Made by a program: the position numbers and the translations under genes. From Gammaproteobacteria bacterium (GTDB lineage Bacteria > Pseudomonadota > Gammaproteobacteria > HK1), in the NCBI GenBank assembly GCA_012103455.1, contig WLWT01000003.1, positions 434,001 to 498,000 of the forward strand: a stretch of DNA of 64,000 nucleotides. The letters are read 5' to 3'. A model generated the notes under the pieces. That model saw only the letters and a list, made by a program, of their open reading frames with translations. It ran no database searches and had not been told where the DNA came from. Positions 1 through 8,993 of this stretch are shown one piece after another (within the stretch, counting starts at the first letter, position 1; every line of letters starts with the position of its first letter).

Positions 1-683
1 ATGGTTTTTTACCGGCCTTTATGACTATTACCGAAGGCAAACAACAAGATATTACACAAGGCCGTAGTTTAGAACTGGATGCGGGTTCTATTGTGGTGTT
101 TGATCGTGGCTATACGGACTACACGTGGTTTAACTTGCTCAATTCAAAGGGGATTTATTTTGTCACCCGGTTGAAAGCCAATACGAAATACCGAGTGATT
201 TCTCGCCATCCGGTGAATAAAGAGCAGGGCATCACCTCAGATCAGACGCTGATTTTAACGGGCCCTAAAGCCGATACCTGCCCGATTAAGTTGCGCCGGA
301 TGGGTTATCGGGACCCACAGACCGGCAAGCATTACGTCTTTCTCACCAATCAATTCGAATTGGCTGCCAAAACCATTGCAGATATTTATAAGTCGCGTTG
401 GCAAATTGAGTTATTTTTCAAATGCATCAAACAAAACTTGAAGATTAAGTCATTCGTAGGGACGTCAAAGAATGCTGTCATGACTCAAATAGGGGTCGCT
501 ATGTGTATGTATTTAATGGTTGCTTACCTGAAATTTTGTAGCAAACTCGATTTAAGCATTCAACAGATTATTAGACTCTTTCAAGTCAATTTATTTGAGC
601 GAAGAGACCTGTGGGGACTACTCAAAGGAGACCCTCCAGGCCCTATTGAAACTCAGGTCCAGATACAGTTTACATTCTCATGA
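1..683 (+). CDS. IS4-family transposase, C-terminal part (5' end outside window)
   Basis: DDE transposase that cuts and pastes its own IS. The frame is open from base 3; the ATG at 21 is internal. The visible part holds the second catalytic region (DRGYTD) and the IS4-family YREK signature, YKSRWQIELFFKCIK, which fits Y-x2-R-x3-E-x6-K. The C-terminus is complete. It differs from the second copy by only a few residues (for example DRGYTDY versus DRGYTDF), so the duplication is recent. Whether this copy has an intact N-terminus cannot be seen. It matters because the second copy has an in-frame stop, so this could be the active source for the miniature derivatives in the window. Confidence 0.9.
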   Translation, partial: GFLPAFMTITEGKQQDITQGRSLELDAGSIVVFDRGYTDYTWFNLLNSKGIYFVTRLKANTKYRVISRHPVNKEQGITSDQTLILTGPKADTCPIKLRRMGYRDPQTGKHYVFLTNQFELAAKTIADIYKSRWQIELFFKCIKQNLKIKSFVGTSKNAVMTQIGVAMCMYLMVAYLKFCSKLDLSIQQIIRLFQVNLFERRDLWGLLKGDPPGPIETQVQIQFTFS

Positions 684-703
684 AAGTTTATGGGACAGCA
701 GTG
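1..703 (+). mobile_element. IS4-family insertion sequence, right part (copy 1, cut by window edge)
   Basis: This is the 3' part of an insertion sequence almost identical to the complete copy at 831-2111. It ends at 703 in the terminal inverted repeat, which read inward is CACTGCTGTCCCATAAAC. The next nine bases, ATAGGTGAT (704-712), are the same 9-mer that flanks the mini-IS at 15113-15254 on both sides. The element therefore sits inside a MITE-like repeat whose right half continues to 777. The left end lies outside the window. Confidence 0.9.
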
Positions 704-777
704 ATAGGTGATACATGAGGATTGGAGCACGGAGCTGACGCCGCCATCGCGGAAAAAGTGCATTTTTAGAGGGGCCC
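704..777. repeat. MITE-like 140-bp repeat, right half
   Basis: Right half of the dispersed MITE-like repeat found complete at 8788-8928, 10046-10185, 24817-24956 and 30687-30827. It starts exactly at the IS junction and ends with the terminal inverted repeat (CATTTTTAGAGG then GGCCC). The missing half should lie left of the IS4 copy, outside the window. Confidence 0.85.
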
Positions 778-830
778 GATAGATATTCGCTTCGATATAC
801 GGCACGGTTGGATGGCGAACTAGCTGAGAT

Positions 831-2111
831 CACTGCTGTCCCACAAACTTTTGAATGAGCTTAGAATCAAAGACTATTCTGCGCTAATTTGTTAGAATAG
901 AGGTTCAGAATATCTTTCAATATCAACAGGATAATAGCCTTGAGTCACAGTAACAGCGTATTTTCACAGCTGCTAAAACTGATTTCGAGACATGAATTTG
1001 AAACCCTTGCAAAGACCCACCATAAAGGCCGTGTATTGAGGACAATGTCACGCTGGTCACAGTTTGTGGCGTTGAGTTTTGCCCAACTCGCCGGGCGCTG
1101 TAGTTTGCGAGATATTGTCAGCAATCTGGATAAACAACGCCGCAAAAGTTACCATTTGGGTATCGGTAAGGTCAGTCGAAGTTCTCTGGCTCGCGTTAAC
1201 GAGCAACAGCCTTATCAACTCTACGAAGGATTATTTTGGAAGCTGCTGGCACGATGTCAAAGCTTGGCGCCTAGGCATGGGTTTCGTTTTAAAAATAAGC
1301 TTTATTCCTTGGATGCATCGACCATCGATTGATGCTTATCACTATTTCCTTGGGCCAAATTTCGCAAGACCAAAGGCGCGATTAAACTACATGTTGGTCT
1401 CGACCATGATGGTTTTTTACCGGTCTTTATGACTATTACCGAAGGCAAACAACAAGATATTACACAAGGCCGTAGTTTAGAACTGGATGCGGGTTCTATT
1501 GTGGTGTTTGATCGTGGCTATACGGACTTCACGTGGTTTAACTTGCTCAATTCAAAGGGAATTTATTTTGTCACCCGGTTGAAAGCCAATACAAAATACC
1601 GAGTGATTTCTCGCCATCCGGTGAATAAAGAGCAGGGCATCACCTCAGATCAGACGCTGATTTTAACGGGCCCTAAAGCCGATGCCTGTCCGATTAAGTT
1701 GCGCCGGATGGGTTATCGGGACCCACAGACCGGCAAGCATTACGTCTTTCTCACCAATCAATTCGAATTGACTGCCAAAACCATCGCGGATATTTATAAG
1801 TCGCGTTGGCAAATTGAGTTATTTTTCAAATGCATCAAACAAAATTTGAAGATTAAGTCATTCGTAGGCACGTCAAAGAATGCTGTCATGACTCAAATAG
1901 GGGTCGCTATGTGTATGTATTTAATGGTTGCTTACCTGAAATTTTGTAGCAAACTCGATTTAAGCATTCAACAGATTATTAGACTCTTTCAAGTCAATTT
2001 ATTTGAGCGAAGAGACCTGTGGGGACTACTCAAAGGAGACCCTCCAGGCCCTATTGAAACTCAGGTCCAGATACAGTTTACATTCTCATGAAAGTTTATG
2101 GGACAGCAGTG
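831..2111 (+). mobile_element. Complete IS4-family insertion sequence (copy 2)
   Basis: A 1281-bp element with imperfect terminal inverted repeats of about 25 bp: the left end reads CACTGCTGTCCCACAAAC and the right end, read inward, CACTGCTGTCCCATAAAC. It is flanked by a perfect 9-bp direct repeat, AGCTGAGAT (822-830 and 2112-2120), which is the target-site duplication; 9-12 bp is normal for IS4-family members. Only 127 bp separate it from copy 1. It carries one transposase gene interrupted by an in-frame stop. Confidence 0.95.
940..2091 (+). pseudogene. IS4-family transposase with in-frame TGA
   Basis: From a TTG start at 940 the frame encodes the N-terminal domain to residue 130 (ends DASTID) and then meets TGA at 1330-1332. 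The same frame continues without a shift (CLSLFPWAKFRKTKGA) into the catalytic domain and the YREK signature, ending at 2091, so one codon interrupts a protein of about 383 residues. There is no sign of Sec decoding: the site is not a redox motif and transposases are not selenoproteins. A nonsense mutation is the simplest reading. A protein started downstream would lack the N-terminal DNA-binding region. Confidence 0.88.
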
Positions 2112-2120
2112 AGCTGAGAT

Positions 2121-2569
2121 AGAAGGCGACAATCAGGGCTGGGGGAGCATCAAAACCTTTTACCGAGTGCCATGCGTAAGCGCAGGACGGCACCGCGCCA
2201 GTACCCACGCCACTTGCAAATAACCACTTTCAAATAACCGCGTGGTGGTTTTGGCTAGAGCAACGGCCCCTAGCGATTAGATGGTCAACGCCGGGGTGGC
2301 GCAGCGAGTTAGCGCCGCGTTTCCGCGCGTAGTTCGGCAATTGGGTAGTGGTTGGCTTGTAGTCGGAATAATTCGTAAGGGGGCGGGTAACTATGCGCAA
2401 TCAGTTGGCAGATCAGCCCGTCACAGAAATTTGTGAATTGGCGTATCTTGTTGATGTCAAGAAAGTTATTGCTGATTTGAAGAGCAGACTGTAAGGAAAA
2501 TTTGGGAAAGGTAATCGGCAATATATTGCGAGTTGTAAAACCGCGCTTTTTCGTATTGGGCGAAGATGG
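2121..2569. other. Intergenic stretch between IS copy 2 and soxR
   Basis: No convincing gene. A short plus-strand ORF at 2394-2492 (32 residues, preceded by GGGGGCGGG) reads MRNQLADQPV... and may be a fragment, but nothing supports a function. Bases about 2210-2240 hold an imperfect tandem copy of CAAATAACC, one of many short duplications near gene borders in this window. Confidence 0.5.
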
Positions 2570-3037
2570 CTACCGCTGAGTGAGCAACACCGGTCCTGGG
2601 CCGCGGGTGGCGGCCTGATCTTTGGGGTTGTATAGCGCACAGCGCCGCAGTGATAGGCAGCCACATCCGATGCAGCCGCTCAGGTTGTCGCGCACTTTCT
2701 GCAAGATGCGTATACGTTCATCCAACTGTTCCCGCCAGCGGCTAGACAGCCGCTCCCAGTCTTTCCTGGTGGGGGTGCGGCCGTTCGGCAATGCGGCCAG
2801 GGCTTGGCCTATCTCGGTCAAGGTAAGGCCCAACGCTTGGGCCACCTGGATAACGGCGATGCGCCGCAGCGTGGCCCGCTCGTAGCGCCGTTGATTGCCA
2901 TCGGTGCGGAGCGACTCGATAAGGCCCCTAGATTCGTAGAAACGTAGGGTCGAAGCGTTGACGCCAGCGCGTTTCGCGGTTTGGCCGATGGTCAGAAATT
3001 GCGCTGGTTTTTGGCTGTCCATGTTTCTTTTGCCCAC
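2570..3037 (-). CDS. soxR: SoxR-type redox-sensing MerR-family regulator
   Basis: Transcription activator of the MerR family that senses redox-active compounds through a [2Fe-2S] cluster. The N-terminal winged helix-turn-helix is clear (LTIGQTAKRAGVNASTLRFYE, from residue 15), followed by a dimerisation helix. The cluster motif is complete: Cys122, Cys125, Cys127 and Cys133 fit C-x2-C-x-C-x5-C exactly as in SoxR. Length (155 residues) is normal. The start could be at 3037 (MGKRN) or five codons later (MDSQK). The gene is divergent from the carboxylase at 3267, leaving 230 bp for control of both. No soxS-like target gene is adjacent. Confidence 0.93.
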   Translation of the reverse strand: MGKRNMDSQKPAQFLTIGQTAKRAGVNASTLRFYESRGLIESLRTDGNQRRYERATLRRIAVIQVAQALGLTLTEIGQALAALPNGRTPTRKDWERLSSRWREQLDERIRILQKVRDNLSGCIGCGCLSLRRCALYNPKDQAATRGPGPVLLTQR

Positions 3038-3266
3038 GTTTCTGTTACTCAGGGAAGGGGCTTCAACGCACGCTCACTTAGAGCTGATGCCAGTCTCTGG
3101 CCGGTGGCGGCTTTGTTTAGGAAGGTAGCGAGCGTGCTGGCTTATAGCTGGATCGATTATCTAGGGGAGGCCTGCGTTATTCGATTGTCCTTGTTTTTAG
3201 TCCTATCCCTACAATTCGTCCATTGCTTGTAATTGCCTGTAAGAGTATCCGGGCTAGGGAGTTGTT

Positions 3267-6200
3267 TTGAGCATCGCTTCTCTTCTGATCGCCAATCGAG
3301 GCGAAATCGCCATTCGCATAGCCCGGGCCGCGGCCGATCTCGGTATCGAAACGGTGGCCGTTTACGCTGAGGATGACGCCGCCAGTTTACATGTGCGGGT
3401 TGCCGATACCGCTTATCCGTTGCCTGGCCAGGGGGTGGCGGCCTATCTGAATATGAAAGCGATCATCGCCATAGCGGCAAAGCACGGCTGTGATGCGGTG
3501 CATCCCGGTTACGGCTTCTTAGCCGAGCGGCCTGATTTCGCCGCCGCCTGCGCCGCAGCGGGACTGACTTTCGTAGGCCCGGGCGAGGCACTGCTCGCTT
3601 TGTTTGGCGATAAAGCGAAGGCGAAAGAAGCCGCCATCGCCGCCCAAGTCCCGGTGAGCAAAGGTATAGCTAGGCCGGTGAGTTTGGCTGAGGCCAAGGC
3701 ATTTTTCGCCGGGCTTGGTGGTGGCCGCGCGATGATCATCAAAGCTGTGGCTGGCGGCGGCGGTAGAGGTACCCGGGCAGTGTTGAGTGCTGAGGCGCTT
3801 GAGCAAGCCTTCAACCGGTGCTGCTCGGAAGCACAGGCCGCTTTTGGTAAAGACGAGGTTTACGTCGAAGAGTTCATCACTCGCGCCCGTCACGTAGAAG
3901 TGCAGATTCTTGGCGATGACACCGGCGCGGTGGTTCATCTGGGGGAGCGTGAGTGCAGTGTGCAAAGGCGTTTTCAGAAAATGCTGGAAGTGGCGCCGGC
4001 GCCCGCTTTGGATGATGCATTGCGCGATCAGATCATCGGTGCGGCGCTGCGCTTCGCCCGGCATGTGCGCTATAACAATGTTGGTACCTTCGAGTTCCTG
4101 GTCGATACGGCGGCTCAAGATAACGGTGAGACGTTTGTATTCATTGAGACCAACGCCCGTTTGCAAGTCGAACACACGGTGACCGAAGAGGTGACGGGGG
4201 TAGACATCGTGCAGAGCCAAATTCGCTTGGCGGCGGGGGAGACGCTGGCTGAGCTGGGGCTCGCTGGCACGGGTCCGATCAAGCCCAGAGGCTACGCTAT
4301 TCAAGCCCGGGTCAACCTGGAGACTATAGGCGCCGATGGAACGGTTAAGCCCGGTGGCGGAACCATTACTGCTTACGAAGCACCCAGTGGCCCCGGTGTG
4401 CGCACGGATGGATTCGCCTACGCCGGCTATACCACCAGTGGTTTATATGACTCGCTGCTGGCTAAGGTGATCTGCCACGCACCGTCGCCACAGCTGGCCC
4501 ACGCCGTTTCGCGCACCCGGCGGGCGCTCGGTGAATTTCGCTTGGAGGGGATCGGCACCAATATCGATTTCCTGCAAAATGTGCTGGCCGCGCCTGCTTT
4601 TACCGCCGGTGATGTGCATACCCAGTGGGTGGATGAGAACATGCCCGTGTTGGCGGCGCCAAGCGAGTACCGGCGAGTGCACCCGGCGGCGCCGGCTTCG
4701 TTAGGCGATGGCTTCGCTGGCGCGCGCGTAGACAGCGGTGATCCGCTCGCCTTGTTCGCGCACGATGCCCGCGTAAAAGCCAGCCGATCACAAGCGCGCT
4801 CTTCTACCGGGCCGGGCGAAGTCACGGGGCCGGACGGCGCCCTGGCAATGGTGGCGCCTATTCAAGGCACTATCATTTCGATCGCGGTGAAAAAAGGTGA
4901 AGAGGTCTTGAAAGGCCAACCCATCGCCGTGCTGGAAGCGATGAAGATGGAGCATGTCATCGAAGCGCAATCGGGCGGGCGGATATGTCGAATAACGATG
5001 GCGCCGGGCGAGGTGGTGCGCGAGGGGTTTCCTGTCGTTTTTATAGAGCCTGCCGGCGAAGGCGCAGATGCTGAATTCTCCACTGGCGCCGCCGCCGTCG
5101 ATTGGGACTACCTGAGGCCGGATCTGCAAGAGGCCATTGATAGACATGCTTACACACTCGATGAAAACCGGCCTGAAGCAGTAGCGAAACGAAAAGCGCT
5201 GGGCTACCGCATGCCGCGTGAGAACATCGCTCAGTTGGTGGACGACGGATCATTCGAAGAGTACTGGCCTCTGATCACGGCGTTTCAGCATCAACGCTAT
5301 GACATCACCACGTTGCGCCAGAAATATCCGGCCGACGGCGTCGTCGCTGGCACTGCCTCTATCAACGGGGATCTGTTCGGCGATGAGCATTCCCGCGCCA
5401 TCGTGGTGCACTACGATTACACCGTGTTGGCCGGTACCCAAGGCCGGCGCAATCACTACAAACAAGATCGCATGTTCGAGCTGGCGCATCGCTTCCGCTT
5501 ACCTGTGATCTTGTTCTCCGAGGGCGGGGGTGGCCGTCCCGGCGATGACGATGTAGGGCCACGGGTGGCTTTCGATACGCACACTTTTACCACGTTTTCT
5601 AAACTGAGTGGCTTGGTGCCCATGGTGGGCATTAACAATGGCCGCTGTTTTGCCGGCAACACGGCGCTGCTGGCCTGCTGTGACGTCATCATCGCTACCG
5701 CATCATCGACCATCGCCATGGGCGGGCCGGCCATGATTGAGGGCGGCGGTTTAGGGGTCTACACACCGGAAGAAGTGGGGCCGATGTCGTTTCAGGTGCC
5801 CAACGGTGTTGTTGACATCCTAGTTGAGGATGAGGAAGAGGCGGTCACGGTGGCGAAGAGATATCTGTCCTACTTTCAGGGGCCGCTCAGTGCATGGCGC
5901 GAAGCGGACGATCAGAGAAAGCTGCGGCATATAGTGCCCCAGAGCCGGGTACGCCTGTATGACATGCGTGCAATCATCAGGACGCTGGCCGATAAAGACT
6001 CCGTGCTCGAAATACGCGAGCAGTTCGGCATCGGCGTGATCACCTGTTTTATCCGCGTCGAAGGGCGGCCGATGGGGGTTGTTGCGAACAATCCGCATCA
6101 TCTAGCGGGCGCCATTGATGCGGACGGGGCTGATAAGGGCGCGCGTTTTTTGCAACTCTGCGATGCTTTTGATATTCCGGTTCTGAGTCTGATGGATTGT

Positions 6201-6671
6201 CCCGGTATCATGGTGGGGCCGGAGCATGAGCGCACGGCTTTGGTACGCCACTGCACCCGCATGTTCAACGTGGGCGCGAATATGACTACGCCACTGTTCG
6301 GCGTGATCGTGCGCAAAGCTTATGGGCTAGGCGTTCAAGCCATGTGCGGTGCTAGTGCTCTGGTGGGTTTTTTCACCGTGGCGTGGCCGACGGCGGAGTT
6401 TGCCGGGATGAACATCGAGGGTGCGGTGAAGCTGGGATTCAGGCCGGTGCTGGCCGCCATCAATGATCCTGACGAGCGCAAAGCGGAATTCGATAAACGC
6501 GTAGCGGACGCTTACGAGACGGCGCGGGCGGTTAATGCTGGGACGGGGGGTGGCTTGGATGACGTGATCGATCCTGCCCAGACGCGGCGCTGGATCGCCA
6601 ATAGCTTACGCCGCCTGCCGCCGGTTCAGGCGAGAGCCGGCAAAAAATACCCCTATATCGATCCGTGGTAG
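3267..6671 (+). CDS. Single-chain biotin-dependent acyl-CoA carboxylase (BC-BCCP-CT)
   Basis: A 1134-residue fusion of the three parts needed to carboxylate an acyl-CoA with bicarbonate and ATP. Residues 1 to about 455 are biotin carboxylase, with the ATP-grasp glycine loop (AVAGGGGRGTRAV, near 160), ERECSVQRR near 228 and ETNARLQVEH near 294. A biotinyl domain follows, with biotin on Lys560 in EAMKMEH. Residues from about 615 to the end form the carboxyltransferase. Fusions of this layout act on acetyl-, propionyl- or longer acyl-CoAs; the substrate cannot be told here. The start is TTG at 3267, supported by AGGGAG five bases upstream. It stands alone, divergent from soxR. Confidence 0.92.
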   Translation: MSIASLLIANRGEIAIRIARAAADLGIETVAVYAEDDAASLHVRVADTAYPLPGQGVAAYLNMKAIIAIAAKHGCDAVHPGYGFLAERPDFAAACAAAGLTFVGPGEALLALFGDKAKAKEAAIAAQVPVSKGIARPVSLAEAKAFFAGLGGGRAMIIKAVAGGGGRGTRAVLSAEALEQAFNRCCSEAQAAFGKDEVYVEEFITRARHVEVQILGDDTGAVVHLGERECSVQRRFQKMLEVAPAPALDDALRDQIIGAALRFARHVRYNNVGTFEFLVDTAAQDNGETFVFIETNARLQVEHTVTEEVTGVDIVQSQIRLAAGETLAELGLAGTGPIKPRGYAIQARVNLETIGADGTVKPGGGTITAYEAPSGPGVRTDGFAYAGYTTSGLYDSLLAKVICHAPSPQLAHAVSRTRRALGEFRLEGIGTNIDFLQNVLAAPAFTAGDVHTQWVDENMPVLAAPSEYRRVHPAAPASLGDGFAGARVDSGDPLALFAHDARVKASRSQARSSTGPGEVTGPDGALAMVAPIQGTIISIAVKKGEEVLKGQPIAVLEAMKMEHVIEAQSGGRICRITMAPGEVVREGFPVVFIEPAGEGADAEFSTGAAAVDWDYLRPDLQEAIDRHAYTLDENRPEAVAKRKALGYRMPRENIAQLVDDGSFEEYWPLITAFQHQRYDITTLRQKYPADGVVAGTASINGDLFGDEHSRAIVVHYDYTVLAGTQGRRNHYKQDRMFELAHRFRLPVILFSEGGGGRPGDDDVGPRVAFDTHTFTTFSKLSGLVPMVGINNGRCFAGNTALLACCDVIIATASSTIAMGGPAMIEGGGLGVYTPEEVGPMSFQVPNGVVDILVEDEEEAVTVAKRYLSYFQGPLSAWREADDQRKLRHIVPQSRVRLYDMRAIIRTLADKDSVLEIREQFGIGVITCFIRVEGRPMGVVANNPHHLAGAIDADGADKGARFLQLCDAFDIPVLSLMDCPGIMVGPEHERTALVRHCTRMFNVGANMTTPLFGVIVRKAYGLGVQAMCGASALVGFFTVAWPTAEFAGMNIEGAVKLGFRPVLAAINDPDERKAEFDKRVADAYETARAVNAGTGGGLDDVIDPAQTRRWIANSLRRLPPVQARAGKKYPYIDPW

Positions 6672-7032
6672 CCGAAGCTGTGCCTTAGAACTGATGATCG
6701 CCGAGGCTCTAGCCGCCGTGGCCATAGCCGTTGTGGCGGCACTTCAGCTAACTGGTTTCGCGCCGGCCCCGCCTGCAATAGCCATTGCTCAATCCTGTGC
6801 CATCGCCGGTACCCCGCCGCGCTAGTGGCTGCGCGAGCTGAGGGCCGAGGGAAGTCTTGCCCAAGGATATATCGCGGCGGCGGCGATACAGCGGTTTTTA
6901 CCGGCTTAATGGGTGCATAAATATTGATAATGCGGCGAAGTAGCTCAGCATTTTTGTGGCCATTGTCGCAGGCGCACGAACTGGTTACAGTCCGCACCCG
7001 GTGTGCCATGACTTCGCCCGATGGATGCTTAG
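6672..7032. other. Intergenic stretch before sat
   Basis: About 360 bp without a believable gene. The minus-strand ORF covering 6653-7009 has no family features and overlaps the end of the carboxylase. It probably holds the sat promoter; no clear -35/-10 pair was found. Confidence 0.5.
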
Positions 7033-8214
7033 ATGATAAAGCCGCACGGCTCCGATGAACTCAATCCTCTATTCATACAAGACGCGAACGCCCGGGCACA
7101 GCGCGTAGCGAGCGCACGTGAGCTGCCCAGTGTTTTGGTGAGTTCCGCCTCCGCCGCCAACGCGGTGATGCTGGGATGTGGATATTTCAATCCTTTAACT
7201 GGTTATATGAACAAGGCCGATGCGCTGGCGGTGGCACAGTCCATGCGCACCGGTGAGGGCTTGTTTTGGCCCACGCCGGTCTTAAATCTGGTGCCGAGTG
7301 CTGCGGCGATCACACCCGGCCAGCCTATCGCCCTGACCGATCCGAACGTTGAGGGCCACCCGCCGTTAGCGATACAGCGCGTGGATGCGGTGGAAACGTT
7401 TTCCGGCGAGGAGCTGGCTTATATCACGGCGCAAGTGTTCGGCACGCAAGACAGCGCTCATCCAGGGGTTGCGAATTTTAATGCGCAAGGCAATGTCTGT
7501 ATTTCCGGGCCTATTGAAGTGTTGAATTATTCTTACTTCGAAACGGATTTTCCCGATACTTTTCGCACGGCTGTCGCTATCCGCGAGGCGATCGCTGCGC
7601 GCGGTTGGCATAAAGTGGTAGCTTTTCAGACCCGCAATCCGATGCATCGGGCTCATGAAGAATTATGCCGTATGGCGATGGAGCGCCTCGGCTGTGACGG
7701 GTTGGTGATTCATATGTTGCTCGGTAAACTCAAGCAGGGCGATGTGCCCGCAGAGGTACGAGACGCGGCTATTCGTAAGATGGTCGAGCTTTATTTTCCC
7801 GCTAACTCCGGCATGGTCACCGGATATGGTTTTGACATGTTGTACGCCGGCCCCCGCGAAGCGGTGTTGCACGCTATCTTCAGGCAAAATATGGGCGCTA
7901 CGCATTTTATCATTGGCCGCGACCACGCCGGGGTAGGCGATTATTACGGTGCTTTCGACGCGCAGAGTATTTTTGATTCGATACCGGCAGGCACGCTTGA
8001 GATAGAAATTTTCAAAGCGGACCATACCGCATGGTCAAAAAAGCTCAACAAAGTGGTCATGATGCGCGAAGCGCCCGATCACGAAAAAGACGATTTTGTA
8101 TTACTGAGTGGAACCGCGGTGCGGGAAATGCTCAGTCATGGTATTGCGCCGCCCAAGGAATTTAGCCGGCCCGAAGTGGCGCAGATACTCATCGGATATT
8201 ATAAAAACTTATAG
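7033..8214 (+). CDS. sat: Sulfate adenylyltransferase (ATP sulfurylase), dissimilatory type
   Basis: Homomeric ATP sulfurylase that interconverts ATP plus sulfate and APS plus pyrophosphate. In sulfur oxidisers it runs toward ATP; in assimilation toward APS. The 393-residue protein has the nucleotide-binding motif QTRNPMHRAH (near residue 199) and GRDHAG (near 296), both diagnostic of the Sat/MET3 family, and lacks a C-terminal APS kinase domain. This single-gene type differs from the CysDN heterodimer used for assimilation in most gammaproteobacteria, which hints at sulfur oxidation. No apr or dsr gene is in the window, so the direction is unproven. The start is ATG at 7033. Confidence 0.94.
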   Translation: MIKPHGSDELNPLFIQDANARAQRVASARELPSVLVSSASAANAVMLGCGYFNPLTGYMNKADALAVAQSMRTGEGLFWPTPVLNLVPSAAAITPGQPIALTDPNVEGHPPLAIQRVDAVETFSGEELAYITAQVFGTQDSAHPGVANFNAQGNVCISGPIEVLNYSYFETDFPDTFRTAVAIREAIAARGWHKVVAFQTRNPMHRAHEELCRMAMERLGCDGLVIHMLLGKLKQGDVPAEVRDAAIRKMVELYFPANSGMVTGYGFDMLYAGPREAVLHAIFRQNMGATHFIIGRDHAGVGDYYGAFDAQSIFDSIPAGTLEIEIFKADHTAWSKKLNKVVMMREAPDHEKDDFVLLSGTAVREMLSHGIAPPKEFSRPEVAQILIGYYKNL

Positions 8215-8217
8215 TGT

Positions 8218-8706
8218 TCATTTGACAGGTTTTGATTCTACGCTGAATGCTTGCAGCCGATCCCGGATTGCTTGCGGTAGCGCTGCCGCCTGACGTGTCT
8301 TAGGATCGAACCCTACTTCCACTAGATCATAGGTGGCGTGCACTGCGCCGGTATCCACGTGACGCATGCGCAAAGTGATGGTCACGCTCTTGGTGCCGAT
8401 GCGGCTGACACCGCCTTCTATACGCACTAAGTCGCCGGCTTTAAGCTCTTTGATAAAGTTGGTGCTAGCATTGGCACTCACGGTGTGAATACCATGCTCC
8501 GCCTCCATGGCCGCCGCGCCGATGCCGGCTTCGGCATATAAATGGAATACCGCGTCATCGAACAGATGTCCGTACCAGCGTACATTCATGTGCCCGAATT
8601 GGTCGTGGTGCCAGGGGTGAACCACGCCTCTGAAGACTTCGCGCCATCCGTCGTTCACAAGCCAAGATCTCCAAGTGGTAGCGCCGCTGCGGCTGCCTCT
8701 CATCAT
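8218..8706 (-). CDS. 4HBT-fold acyl-CoA thioesterase
   Basis: Hotdog-fold thioesterase of the 4HBT (YbgC/FcbC-like) group, expected to hydrolyse an acyl-CoA. The active-site region HPWHHDQFGHMN holds the catalytic Asp followed by the typical HMN, and the remainder fits one hotdog domain of about 130 residues. The first 25 residues are atypical, so a start nearer VNDGWREVF is possible. It converges on sat with three bases between stop codons. The substrate is not evident. Confidence 0.85.
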   Translation of the reverse strand: MMRGSRSGATTWRSWLVNDGWREVFRGVVHPWHHDQFGHMNVRWYGHLFDDAVFHLYAEAGIGAAAMEAEHGIHTVSANASTNFIKELKAGDLVRIEGGVSRIGTKSVTITLRMRHVDTGAVHATYDLVEVGFDPKTRQAAALPQAIRDRLQAFSVESKPVK

Positions 8707-8787
8707 GCTAGCGCAACACTGCGCTGCCGGGTGGCGGTCATTTGTAGCCCGCAGGCGCTATGGGCACAATGGGCGCCAGCGCTGGTA

Positions 8788-8928
8788 GGGCACCTGCTAA
8801 AAATGCACTTTTTCCGCGATTGCGGCGTCAGCTCCGTGCTCGAATCCTCATGTATGACCTATACACTGCGGTTCTGTGCGCGGTGCTTCCTTGCACTCAC
8901 GAAAAAATTACTATTTTTAGAGGTGCCC
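8788..8928. repeat. MITE-like 140-bp repeat, complete copy
   Basis: Full element of 141 bp. Both ends carry the terminal inverted repeat (GGGCACCT...TAAAAAT at left, ATTTTTAGAGGTGCCC at right). The flanking tetranucleotide GGTA occurs directly on both sides, consistent with a 4-bp target duplication. It lies just upstream of the gene at 8994 and may contribute to its promoter region. Confidence 0.88.
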
Positions 8929-8993
8929 GGTAGTCTTTTCTTACCGCGACTTCGTAAGCGCAATTCTAAAACACGTCTTGAAGGAGAATGGCC

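Noticed and set aside
1330..1332. In-frame TGA in the IS4 transposase as a selenocysteine codon
   Set aside because: Not at a redox motif and transposases are not selenoproteins; a nonsense mutation is simpler.
2309..2664. Overlapping minus-strand ORFs next to soxR
   Set aside because: No family features; the second overlaps the soxR coding end in another frame.
3519..4304. Long minus-strand ORF inside the carboxylase
   Set aside because: It is antisense to the highly conserved biotin carboxylase domain and has no family features.
6653..7009. 118-codon minus-strand ORF before sat
   Set aside because: No recognisable motif and it overlaps the carboxylase end.
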